From assembly GCF_014649395.1 (NCBI RefSeq), contig NZ_BMSY01000003.1, positions 496,001 to 560,000 on the forward strand: a stretch of DNA of 64,000 bases, in the 5' to 3' direction. Below are positions 1 through 7,211 of the stretch, one piece after another. The position numbers and the translations under genes were made by a program. This DNA is from Streptomyces aureoverticillatus. GTDB lineage: Bacteria; Actinomycetota; Actinomycetes; Streptomycetales; Streptomycetaceae. The notes beneath the pieces were generated by a model that was given only the letters and a program-made list of their open reading frames with translations, did no database searches and was not told where the DNA came from. Positions within the stretch are counted from its first letter, which is position 1. Every line of letters begins with the position of its first letter.

Positions 1-1341
1 GCCGGCAGCGAGTCCCTGGGCTTCGCGCTCGACCTCGACGCGGGCGTCGTCCGCTATTTCAACGAGTCGAGGACGGTCGTGCACTCGCTGAGCGTGCGGT
101 CCGCGATCCGTGCGGCATGGCGCGAGGAGTACTTCTCCGAGGGGCGGCTGGCCCCGGACGGCCGCACCCAGGCCGTCGTACGCCACGCGAACGCGGGCAA
201 GGACCTCCGCCTGGTCGACACTCGCAGCGGCAGGACCGTCTTCAAGCCGCCGGTCGAGCCCTGCCCCAGGGCCCCCGAGGAGCCCCCCGCGCCCGACGAC
301 CTCGCGGAGACGGCACCGGAAGACCTGGTGGAGTCCTCCGAGGGCTCGGCCGGGGAAACCGCCGAAGGGCCGGACGAGGGGCCCGCCGACGGCTCGGCCG
401 AGGTGTCCGCCGGGCTGAGTGAGGTGGTGGAGGAGCCGGAGGAGTGCACCGACCTCATGGCGTTCAGCGCCGACGGCGCGTACTTCGCGTACGGGCAGGC
501 ACGGCCGATGGGCGGCGCCGGTGCGCCGAAGCGGGAGCGCGTCACCGTCTGGGACGTCAGGTCCCGCCGCACGCACGCGGTGGTCGACGTGCCGCTCGAC
601 GGCATGGGCATGACCGGCATGGACGACCTCGTGCTCAGCGCCGACGGCGACCGCCTGTTCGTGGCCCGCACCACGATGCGCGAGACCACCGAGGTGTGGG
701 ACCTGGAATCCGGCGGCCGGCCCAGGAAGATCAGGACGCTGTCCGGCATCTCCGGTGGCGGCCTCGCCGTACGACGGGACTCCGCCAGGCTGGCCTCCTG
801 GAAGGCGATCGCCGACCCCCGCTCGGGGAAGACCGTCGGCAAGTCGCTGAGCGACACCCTGACGAGCGAGCTGGCGTTCAGCCCCGGCGGGCAGTACCTG
901 GCGGCCGGTGACGCGTACGGCCGGGTGACCGTCTGGGACGGCACCGGACGCACGCGCCGCGCCGTGCTCACCGCGTCGGACGCCGACGCCGACGCCGCGC
1001 CCACGGCCGCCGACGACTACGTCAGCGCGCTCGCCTTCTCACCGGACAACGACACGCTCGCCGTCGCCACCCACTCCGGCACCGTCCAGCTGTGGGACGT
1101 GCCGTCCAGCAGGCCGCTGGGCTCGCCCCTGCCCACGCCCGGCGACACGATCACGTCCCTGGCCTTCAGCGCCGACGGCTCGACGCTGTACGCGGGCGGC
1201 ACCCGAGTCCCGTTGCAGAAGTACGCGCTCGACCCGGACCGCCTGGCGGCCGCCGTGTGCGACCGCACGGGTGGTTCCGGCCTGTCCCGGGAGGAGTGGC
1301 GGACGTATCTGCCGGACCTGCCCTACCGCGCCACCTGCTGA
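1..1341 (+). CDS. WD40 repeat protein, C-terminal part (5' end outside window)
   Basis: The frame is open from the first base to the TGA at 1339, so the start lies upstream of the window and only about 446 C-terminal residues are visible. At least five WD40-like blades can be read: repeated FSADG or FSPGG turns followed 20-30 residues later by VTVWD, EVWDL, VTVWDG or QLWDV strands. An acidic, Pro/Glu/Gly-rich stretch (about positions 260-440) interrupts the first blades. The tail reads EEWRTYLPDLPYRATC, an ending I associate with Streptomyces WD40 proteins fused to NTPase or protease modules; such a module could lie upstream but cannot be seen. The blades probably form a protein-binding propeller. 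The 3' end overlaps the convergent condensation-domain gene by 19 bp. Confidence 0.8.
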   Translation, partial: AGSESLGFALDLDAGVVRYFNESRTVVHSLSVRSAIRAAWREEYFSEGRLAPDGRTQAVVRHANAGKDLRLVDTRSGRTVFKPPVEPCPRAPEEPPAPDDLAETAPEDLVESSEGSAGETAEGPDEGPADGSAEVSAGLSEVVEEPEECTDLMAFSADGAYFAYGQARPMGGAGAPKRERVTVWDVRSRRTHAVVDVPLDGMGMTGMDDLVLSADGDRLFVARTTMRETTEVWDLESGGRPRKIRTLSGISGGGLAVRRDSARLASWKAIADPRSGKTVGKSLSDTLTSELAFSPGGQYLAAGDAYGRVTVWDGTGRTRRAVLTASDADADAAPTAADDYVSALAFSPDNDTLAVATHSGTVQLWDVPSSRPLGSPLPTPGDTITSLAFSADGSTLYAGGTRVPLQKYALDPDRLAAAVCDRTGGSGLSREEWRTYLPDLPYRATC

Positions 1342-2807
1342 CCGGGAATCTGGCCCGGCACCCGGCCGTCCCCGCCCGCCGGAGCGACGCCCGCCCGCTC
1401 CTGCGTGAGCCCTTGGGCCGCGTGGGCCCGCCCCGCTTCGAGGATCCGCGCCCGCAACAGCTCCATGCACACCCGCATGTTCTTGTACGCCACATCCGTG
1501 TCCGGGTAACGGCAGGCGAACTGCAGGCCCTCATGGAGCCGGGTGACCCACGCGCACACCTGGTCGCCGTACGACACCCGGATCAGGCCGTAGGCCTTCA
1601 GGTCCTGCCAGCGCTCGGAGCCGGCGACGCCGCGGGAGTCGACGTACGAGACGATCGAGTACAGGTCGGGTGAGGTGGGCCGGAAATCGCTGCCCAGCAG
1701 GGCGAGTACGCGGGCGATGGGCATCCGGGACAGCGGCCGGGCCTCGCGCAGCGCGGCGCGGACCATGCGCAGCACGCCGTCGAAGTCGGGCGCCCGGGCC
1801 ACCGGGATCTCGATGGGCGCGCCGCCCACGTACCAGCCCACCGAGTCGGCCCACCGGGACTTGACGCGGGTGTGGAAGGGCACGACCGTGCGGTACACGT
1901 CGAGGCCGCTGATCTCGCGGGCGGCGAGGGCGACGGCGGCGATGATGCCGACGAGGCTGCCGCCGTAGGGGCGGCAGTGCGCCTCGAAGGCCGCCGCCTC
2001 GGCGTCGCCCACGAGCATCTCGTGCAGGAACTTCTGTTCGGGCAGCGGCCCTTCGGGGTCGAGGCCGAGGTCGACGGGGAAGTTCGGCAGCTTTCCGTCG
2101 CACAGGTGGATGAACTCCCGCCAGCGGCCGACGATGTCGTGCGTGTCGTCGATGCGGTCGGCGTCCGTGCGCTCGCTCGCGCAGAAGTCGATGTAGCTGG
2201 CGACGGGCGCCGCCGCCACGGCGCGTCCCTCGAGGCCGGCCGCGTACAGCTCGTGGATCTCGTCGGTGATGCGGTAGATGGAGTACGAGTCCACGTTGCT
2301 GTGGTCGAACGCCATGTAGACGCTGGTGCCGTCGTCCCTGACGACGGCGGTGAAGAGGAAGTTGGGCCAGGTCAGCGCGTCCGCGGCGATGTCGAACCGA
2401 TCCTGCAGATACCGGGTCAGCGTCGCCGCGTCCGCGAACTCGCCCACGTCCTTGCGGTCCAGCGCGACGTCCTCCGCGGCCAGCGTGAAGCGCCGCATCT
2501 CGTCGCCCGCCCATCGGAACCCGCTGCGCAGCGTCTCGTGCCGGAGCGTCCAGGCCCGCAGCGCGTCCCCCAGCACATCGAGGTCGACGGGACCCGGCAG
2601 GTCGAACGCGGTGCCGAGCCAGGTCGGCACGAACAGCCCGTCCCGGCGCACCGTGCGCGCCGTACGGATGTGCGACTCCTGTACGTACGCGGGTGGGCGG
2701 GCGTCGTCCGGCAGTGCCGTCGCCGCCGTCACGGTGGTCGCGTGGAGCGTCCATTCCACGAGCCGCCCGGGTCGGATCTCGCAGCGCTGGATGTCGGTCA
2801 TGCGCAT
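1323..2807 (-). CDS. Stand-alone condensation-domain (PapA-like acyltransferase) protein
   Basis: This encodes a 494-residue protein with the layout of NRPS condensation domains and PapA-type acyltransferases, which join an acyl donor to an amine or hydroxyl. The sequence shows LRHETLRSGF near residue 88, as in C-domain core C1, and D168-H169-x3-D173-S, matching the HxxxD catalytic motif with the usual glycine replaced by serine. No adenylation, carrier or thioesterase domain adjoins it. I chose the ATG at 2807 because GGAG lies 7 bases upstream (MRMTDIQ); an ATG two codons later is also possible. The gene is divergent from the oxidoreductase at 3175 and overlaps the WD40 gene at its 3' end. 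The substrate is unknown, and no other biosynthetic genes are nearby. Confidence 0.75.
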   Translation of the reverse strand: MRMTDIQRCEIRPGRLVEWTLHATTVTAATALPDDARPPAYVQESHIRTARTVRRDGLFVPTWLGTAFDLPGPVDLDVLGDALRAWTLRHETLRSGFRWAGDEMRRFTLAAEDVALDRKDVGEFADAATLTRYLQDRFDIAADALTWPNFLFTAVVRDDGTSVYMAFDHSNVDSYSIYRITDEIHELYAAGLEGRAVAAAPVASYIDFCASERTDADRIDDTHDIVGRWREFIHLCDGKLPNFPVDLGLDPEGPLPEQKFLHEMLVGDAEAAAFEAHCRPYGGSLVGIIAAVALAAREISGLDVYRTVVPFHTRVKSRWADSVGWYVGGAPIEIPVARAPDFDGVLRMVRAALREARPLSRMPIARVLALLGSDFRPTSPDLYSIVSYVDSRGVAGSERWQDLKAYGLIRVSYGDQVCAWVTRLHEGLQFACRYPDTDVAYKNMRVCMELLRARILEAGRAHAAQGLTQERAGVAPAGGDGRVPGQIPGQQVAR

Positions 2808-3174
2808 GGGGGTTCTCCCTTCACCTGCCCACGGGAGGCCACCGCCGGCAGCGCTGTCGATCCCTGCCCCCATACGCCTCTTGGGTGTCGCTCACCGCAC
2901 CAGGGTTCAACGACCGAAGATCTACGAAGCAACGCCACGGCTCCTTGGCGCGGCGCAGCCTACGGGCACACCAGCCTCACGTCAGCACGCCCGCCCCGCC
3001 GGGCACCGCTCTCAGGCCACCTTCAACCGCGCTCCAGGCGCCGGGAGTTGGCGCGGAGTCGCACCGCCAGGTTGCACCGCGGAGCCGCGCCGCGCCGCCA
3101 TCATGCCCTGGCACTATCAGCTACAAATACAGAACCACTACAAAACCAGAACCGTTAGTGTTAGGTTCGACCGC
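2808..3174. promoter_or_regulatory. Divergent promoter region with an inverted repeat at the oxidoreductase start
   Basis: This 367-bp gap separates the two divergent genes and carries no gene I can support. Its right end (3121-3174) is unusually AT-rich. GAACC (3149-3153) and GGTTC (3164-3168) form an inverted repeat with a 10-bp centre. A TAGGTT -10-like hexamer (3162-3167) lies 7 bases before the ATG at 3175, so the oxidoreductase mRNA may be leaderless and the inverted repeat would cover its -10 element, as a repressor site would. Confidence 0.45.
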
Positions 3175-4068
3175 ATGAAGAGAGTGAGCTTCGCCGAGTT
3201 CGGCGGTCCGGAGGTCCTGCGCCTCACCGATGCCGAGGAGCCCCACGCGGGCCCCGGCCGGATACGCGTCGCCGTGCGGGCGGCGGGAGTGAACCCCGTG
3301 GACTGGAGGCTTCGTGAGGGCCAGGTCCTGGGGGCCCATCCGATCGAGTTGCCCGCCGGAGTCGGGCTGGACGCCGCCGGGGTGGTGGACGAGGTGGGCG
3401 AGGGTGTCGAAGGGGTCGGGATCGGCGACCGTGTGTTCGGCGAAGGTGCCGACACCTACGCCGAGTTCGCCGTGCTGTCGGCGTGGGCCCGCATGCCCGA
3501 GGGCCTGACGTTCGAGGAGGCGGCCGGGTACCCCTCCGTGGTGGAGACCGCGCTGCGCGTCATCCGCGAGGTCGGCGTCGAGCCCGGGCAGACGCTGCTG
3601 GTCAGCGGCGCGTCCGGGGGAGTCGGGTCGGCGGTGCTGCAGATCGCCCGCGACCGCGGCATCACGGTGATCGGCACGGCGGGGGCCGCGAACCAGGGCT
3701 ACCTGCGCAGCCTGGGCGCCCTCGCCACGACGTACGGCGAGGGCTGGGTCGAGCGGGTGCGGGAACTCGGCCGGGTCGACGCGGCGCTCGACCTGGCCGG
3801 CTCGGGCGTGATCCGCGAGCTCGTGGAGCTGACCGGGGACCCGCGAAAGGTGATCTCCATCGCCGACCTCGGCGCACCGGACCTCGGCGTCCGCTTCTCC
3901 GGCGTGGCCGGCAGCGTGCCGCAAGCACTCGCCGAGGCCGTCGACCTCATCTCACGAGGAAAGCTCCACATCCCGGTCGAGAAGACCTACACCCTCGCCG
4001 AGGCGGCGGCGGCACACACCGACAGCCAGGCGGGTCACGCGCGGGGGCGCCGGGTGATAGTTCTCTGA
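3175..4068 (+). CDS. Zinc-independent NADP-dependent quinone oxidoreductase (MDR superfamily)
   Basis: A 297-residue medium-chain dehydrogenase/reductase. The N-terminal GroES-like domain opens FAEFGGPEVL and continues with AAGVNPVDWRLREG, both typical of quinone oxidoreductases. A Rossmann domain follows, with GASGGVGS at residues 145-152 binding NADP(H). The structural-zinc cysteines of alcohol dehydrogenases are absent, which fits the QOR branch that reduces quinones or enones in the cytosol. The length is slightly short for the family but complete. I placed the start at the ATG at 3175: the homologous N-terminus begins there, and no Shine-Dalgarno but a -10-like element precedes it. The physiological substrate cannot be deduced. 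Confidence 0.85.
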   Translation: MKRVSFAEFGGPEVLRLTDAEEPHAGPGRIRVAVRAAGVNPVDWRLREGQVLGAHPIELPAGVGLDAAGVVDEVGEGVEGVGIGDRVFGEGADTYAEFAVLSAWARMPEGLTFEEAAGYPSVVETALRVIREVGVEPGQTLLVSGASGGVGSAVLQIARDRGITVIGTAGAANQGYLRSLGALATTYGEGWVERVRELGRVDAALDLAGSGVIRELVELTGDPRKVISIADLGAPDLGVRFSGVAGSVPQALAEAVDLISRGKLHIPVEKTYTLAEAAAAHTDSQAGHARGRRVIVL

Positions 4069-4154
4069 GCCCTCTCCCGCGCGGGCCACGCGTCCCGGCA
4101 AGTGAGGTCCGGGACCCCTGAGTTGGTGCCCGGGTGGCCCGGGCGCCCGACCGG

Positions 4155-4190
4155 GAAACAAGAAGCCCCCGGGTCCATGACCTGGGGGCT
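4155..4190 (-). terminator. Intrinsic terminator of the tRNA-Gly gene
   Basis: Arms at 4164-4175 and 4179-4190 pair around a 3-nt loop (AGCCCCCGGGTC with GACCTGGGGGCT, one mismatch). On the minus strand the hairpin is followed by TTCTTGTTT. It starts 6 bp beyond the tRNA 3' end. Confidence 0.8.
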
Positions 4191-4195
4191 CGCAG

Positions 4196-4269
4196 TGGAG
4201 CGGGTGACGAGAATCGAACTCGCGCTCTCAGCTTGGGAAGCTGATGTTCTACCATTAAACTACACCCGC
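4196..4269 (-). tRNA. tRNA-Gly (anticodon CCC), CCA encoded
   Basis: Read on the minus strand, the acceptor arms GCGGGTG and CACCCGC pair, the anticodon stem TCAGC/GCTGA encloses the loop TTCCCAA (anticodon CCC), and the T-loop reads TTCGATT. The discriminator is T and the 3' CCA is genomically encoded (4196-4198 on the plus strand). The length is 74 nt with CCA. It decodes the GGG glycine codon. A perfect 15-bp palindrome ACCGGTTGAACCGGT (4277-4291) sits 7 bp before the 5' end. Confidence 0.95.
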
Positions 4270-4617
4270 GCGATACACCGGTTGAACCGGTTTCGTACCG
4301 TCGCACACTCTACCCCATCCCAGGCCCCGGGCGCCGCCGCCCCGGGGCCTGGCTGCGCTGTGTGGGGTCTGCGTGACTGCGGGCGAAGGGAGTTGGGGCG
4401 TACGGTGGGGCCCCCGGGAGGGGCGCGAGGCGTGCGGAGTGCCGCCTGGAGTGGCGTCCCTTTCATCCCGTAATGTGGCTTTCGCCGTTGGTCGTCCGGC
4501 AGCGCCGGACACGGCTCCCGTACGGCTCCCGTACGGCTCCCGTACGGCTCTCGTACGGCTCGCCGGGCCGGCTCACGGCTCTCGCATACCGCTCTGGGGA
4601 AGGGACTCGAGGACTTG
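4270..4617. repeat. Intergenic stretch with a GC hairpin and an 11-bp tandem repeat
   Basis: I see no gene between the tRNA and the small ORF at 4618. The stretch holds a perfect 11-bp hairpin (4321-4331 with 4341-4351, CAGGCCCCGGG), probably a terminator-like structure. It also holds a tandem array of the 11-mer ACGGCTCCCGT: three exact copies (4511, 4522, 4533), one with a single change (4544) and a partial fifth. The tRNA promoter should lie at its left edge, but I cannot identify a convincing -35. Confidence 0.6.
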
Positions 4618-4776
4618 ATGGAGCGCACCGTCGTCCGTTGTGCCGAGGGGCACGTGTTCAGCACCGCTTCGTTCCCGATGCAGCAGGCCGACCGGCTCGG
4701 TCCCGGCCGGCTCATCCGGTGTCCCCGCTGCGCGCGGCTCCGGCACGCGGTGCCGGTGGAGTTGCAGAAGCGGTAG
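4618..4776 (+). CDS. Small zinc-ribbon-like protein, 52 aa
   Basis: A short gene of 52 codons starting at an ATG 5 bases after GAGG. The product has CAEGH near residue 8 and CPRC near residue 35, spaced like the two knuckles of a minimal zinc ribbon, and is rich in arginine. Codon third positions are mostly G/C, as in its neighbours. It lies 95 bp upstream of dcd on the same strand. Function is not known; small zinc ribbons often bind nucleic acids or act as adaptors. The spacing of the cysteine knuckles and the good ribosome site are the main reasons to accept it as real. Confidence 0.6.
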   Translation: MERTVVRCAEGHVFSTASFPMQQADRLGPGRLIRCPRCARLRHAVPVELQKR

Positions 4777-4871
4777 CAGGCAAGGGGCCGCCGCGGCCGC
4801 GGCTGTCGTACCCGAGGCGCGCGGGACTGTCCGATTGGGGCGGTCCCGCGCGCTCTGCGTATCCTCGGTGC

Positions 4872-5447
4872 GTGCTTCTCTCAGACAAGGACATCCGGGC
4901 CGAGATCGACGCCGGGCGGGTGCGGATCGATCCGTATGACGAATCCATGGTGCAGCCGTCGAGCATCGACGTGCGGCTCGACCGCTACTTCCGGGTGTTC
5001 GAGAACCACCGGTACCCGCACATCGATCCTTCGGTGGAGCAGGCGGATCTGACGCGGCTCGTCGAGCCCGAGGGCGACGAGCCGTTCATCCTGCACCCCG
5101 GGGAGTTCGTGCTCGCCTCGACGTACGAGGTCATCACCCTGCCCGACGATCTCGCCTCGCGGCTCGAGGGCAAGTCCAGCCTCGGGCGGCTCGGGCTCGT
5201 CACCCACTCCACCGCCGGGTTCATCGACCCGGGGTTCAGCGGTCACGTGACCCTGGAGCTGTCCAACCTCGCGACGCTGCCCATCAAGCTGTGGCCGGGG
5301 ATGAAGATCGGGCAGCTGTGCATGTTCCGGCTCAGCTCCGCCGCCGAGTCCCCCTACGGGTCCGAGCGGTACGGGTCGCGCTACCAGAACCAGCGCGGGC
5401 CCACCGCCTCCCGTTCCTTCCTCAATTTCCATCGGACCCAGGTGTGA
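4872..5447 (+). CDS. dcd: dCTP deaminase
   Basis: A 191-residue protein of the trimeric dCTP deaminase/dUTPase fold. The enzyme converts dCTP to dUTP and ammonia in the cytosol, feeding dTMP synthesis. The N-terminus [11 protein letters not shown], the [10 protein letters not shown] strand, [10 protein letters not shown] and the [19 protein letters not shown] block with its catalytic region are all present, and the length is typical. The start is the GTG at 4872. TATCCT at 4860-4865 lies 6 bases upstream, and TTGGGG is 19 bp further on; with no clear Shine-Dalgarno, a leaderless mRNA is likely. The next gene, also nucleotide-related, starts 9 bp after the stop. Confidence 0.95.
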   Translation: MLLSDKDIRAEIDAGRVRIDPYDESMVQPSSIDVRLDRYFRVFENHRYPHIDPSVEQADLTRLVEPEGDEPFILHPGEFVLASTYEVITLPDDLASRLEGKSSLGRLGLVTHSTAGFIDPGFSGHVTLELSNLATLPIKLWPGMKIGQLCMFRLSSAAESPYGSERYGSRYQNQRGPTASRSFLNFHRTQV

Positions 5448-5455
5448 CCCCTGCC

Positions 5456-5953
5456 ATGAGTGACGTTCGCGAGAATCTTTCGTACGAGAAGTTCGGCGGT
5501 GCCATCCGCGAGCTGGCGCAGGCCATCGCCGATGACGGGTACGAGCCCGACATAGTGCTGAGCATCGCTCGCGGGGGTGTTTTCGTCGCCGGCGGGCTCG
5601 CGTACGCGCTCGACTGCAAGAACATTCACCTGGTGAACGTCGAGTTCTATACGGGGGTCGGGACCACGCTGGACATGCCCGTCATGCTCGCGCCCGTGCC
5701 CAACGCCATCGACTTCACCGACAAGAAGGTGCTCATCGCGGATGACGTCGCCGACACCGGCAAGACGCTGAAGCTCGTGCACGACTTCTGCCTCGACGCC
5801 GTCGCCGAGGTGCGGTCCGCGGTCATCTATGAGAAGTCCCACTCGCTCGTGAAGTGCGAGTACGTGTGGAAGCGCACCGACGAGTGGATCAACTTCCCGT
5901 GGAGCGTCGAGCCGCCCGTCGTGCGGCGGCAGGGGCAGGTTCTCGACGCCTGA
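5456..5953 (+). CDS. Phosphoribosyltransferase-fold protein
   Basis: A 165-residue type I phosphoribosyltransferase. The PRPP-binding loop VLIADDVADTGKTL is at residues 92-105, and LSIARGGVFVAGGLA near residue 35 forms the conserved pyrophosphate-binding loop. The family includes hypoxanthine/xanthine phosphoribosyltransferases; the C-terminal DEWINFPWS segment resembles the xanthine/guanine group, so purine-base salvage is the best guess, not a demonstrated role. It starts 9 bp after dcd and is probably cotranscribed with it. Its TGA lies inside an exact 17-bp tandem duplication (5949-5965 and 5966-5982). Confidence 0.85.
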   Translation: MSDVRENLSYEKFGGAIRELAQAIADDGYEPDIVLSIARGGVFVAGGLAYALDCKNIHLVNVEFYTGVGTTLDMPVMLAPVPNAIDFTDKKVLIADDVADTGKTLKLVHDFCLDAVAEVRSAVIYEKSHSLVKCEYVWKRTDEWINFPWSVEPPVVRRQGQVLDA

Positions 5954-5988
5954 CCCTGTTACTTGCCTGACCCTGTTACTTGTACGAG

Positions 5989-6030
5989 AAGGGCCCCGGT
6001 GAGCAATGCGCTCGCCGGGGCCCTTCCCTT
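5989..6030. terminator. Bidirectional hairpin terminator
   Basis: A perfect 16-bp stem (5989-6004 with 6010-6025, AAGGGCCCCGGTGAGC) with a 5-nt loop lies between two convergent genes. A CCCTTTCG pyrimidine run follows on the plus strand. Confidence 0.85.
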
Positions 6031-6053
6031 TCGTACGTCTTCGTACGCAGGCG

Positions 6054-7085
6054 TCAGAACGTACCCAGCTTGATGATCGACAGGATCGCCAGGAGCTGGA
6101 TCGCCGACGCGCCGAGCGCCCGCGGCCACGGCAGGTCGTGCGACTTGCTCACCATCAGCGTGAGCAGCGCGCCCGCGGCGAGCCAGGTGGCCCAGCCCAG
6201 CATCTGGACGAAGGTCTCGCCGCCGCCGAGGAACAGGGCGACGATCACGCGCGGGGCGTCCGTGAGGGACATGATCAGCATGGAGAGGCCGACCGTCGGC
6301 TGCCAGGCGCCGTCGCCGCCGAACTGGCGGGCCAGCGAGTGCGTGACGACGCCGAGGATCAACGCGCTGATGGTGATCGCCACGCCGGTCGTGAGGACGT
6401 AGGGGATCGCCGTGGACAGCGTGGCGTTCAGCACGTCCTCACGGGCCTCGTCGAAGCCGAAGACGGCGAGCAGGCCGTAGAGGAACGTGACGAGGGCGGC
6501 CGGGGTCCACATCGCGTAGTCCCGCATCTGGAGGAAGGTCGGGCCCGGGCGGAACACGATGCCGCGCAGCAGGGCCTTCCAGTGCAGCTTCGGGCCGATG
6601 GGGCCCGCGGGGGCTTGGCCCGCGCGGTAGGTGTCGCCGCTGTTGTACGGGTCCTCACCCAGGGAGAACGCCTGGGTGTGACCGGGGTTGTTGGCGGCGT
6701 ACGGGTCGTGGGGCGCCGGTCCGCCGGGGCCGCCCCCATGACCACCGGGGCCCCCCGGGCCGCCGCCGAAGTACTCGGGCTCGCCCTGGCCGCCCGCCGG
6801 CTGCGGCCACTGCTGGGCGCCACCGTGGTGCGGGCCGCCGCCATGGGGTGCGCCGCCCTGCGGCCCATGCCCGCCGCCGTACTGGCCGGGGCCCGGGCCG
6901 CCATAGGGCGGCTGCCCGCCGTACGGGGGCTGCGGGGCCGGGCGGCCGCCGCCCGGCGCGGGCGGGTAGCCGTATCCCGGGCCCCCGCCCTGGGGGCCCG
7001 GGTGCCCTCCCTGATGCGGTCCCTGTCGGGGTCCTTGCTGTGCGCGGTTGTCCCGGCCGCCGCGTCCGATCCTGAATCCAGCCAC
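6054..7085 (-). CDS. Yip1-family membrane protein with a long Gly/Pro-rich N-terminus
   Basis: The first roughly 165 residues are low complexity, rich in Gly, Pro, Gln, His and Tyr (repeated PPYGG, GGPGG, PHGGG). About five hydrophobic segments follow from residue 195 to the end, with the FRPGPTFLQMRD entry typical of Yip1 domains in Streptomyces. The C-terminus is hydrophobic to the last residues. Yip1 proteins in bacteria are polytopic and of unknown function; the disordered head is expected to lie in the cytoplasm. The gene is monocistronic, convergent with the phosphoribosyltransferase gene across a shared terminator and 126 bp from the neighbouring FG-GAP gene. Confidence 0.8.
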   Translation of the reverse strand: MAGFRIGRGGRDNRAQQGPRQGPHQGGHPGPQGGGPGYGYPPAPGGGRPAPQPPYGGQPPYGGPGPGQYGGGHGPQGGAPHGGGPHHGGAQQWPQPAGGQGEPEYFGGGPGGPGGHGGGPGGPAPHDPYAANNPGHTQAFSLGEDPYNSGDTYRAGQAPAGPIGPKLHWKALLRGIVFRPGPTFLQMRDYAMWTPAALVTFLYGLLAVFGFDEAREDVLNATLSTAIPYVLTTGVAITISALILGVVTHSLARQFGGDGAWQPTVGLSMLIMSLTDAPRVIVALFLGGGETFVQMLGWATWLAAGALLTLMVSKSHDLPWPRALGASAIQLLAILSIIKLGTF

Positions 7086-7211
7086 GGAATCGAACGTACC
7101 TGGTCTGGCGGGGTGCGGTCGTCCGTCCTGTGGAGGAGAGCGGGTTTGCGGCTGACCTGTGACAACCCCTAGGGGGACCCTGACGGGATTGCCCCAGGTC
7201 AGCGGTGGTGG

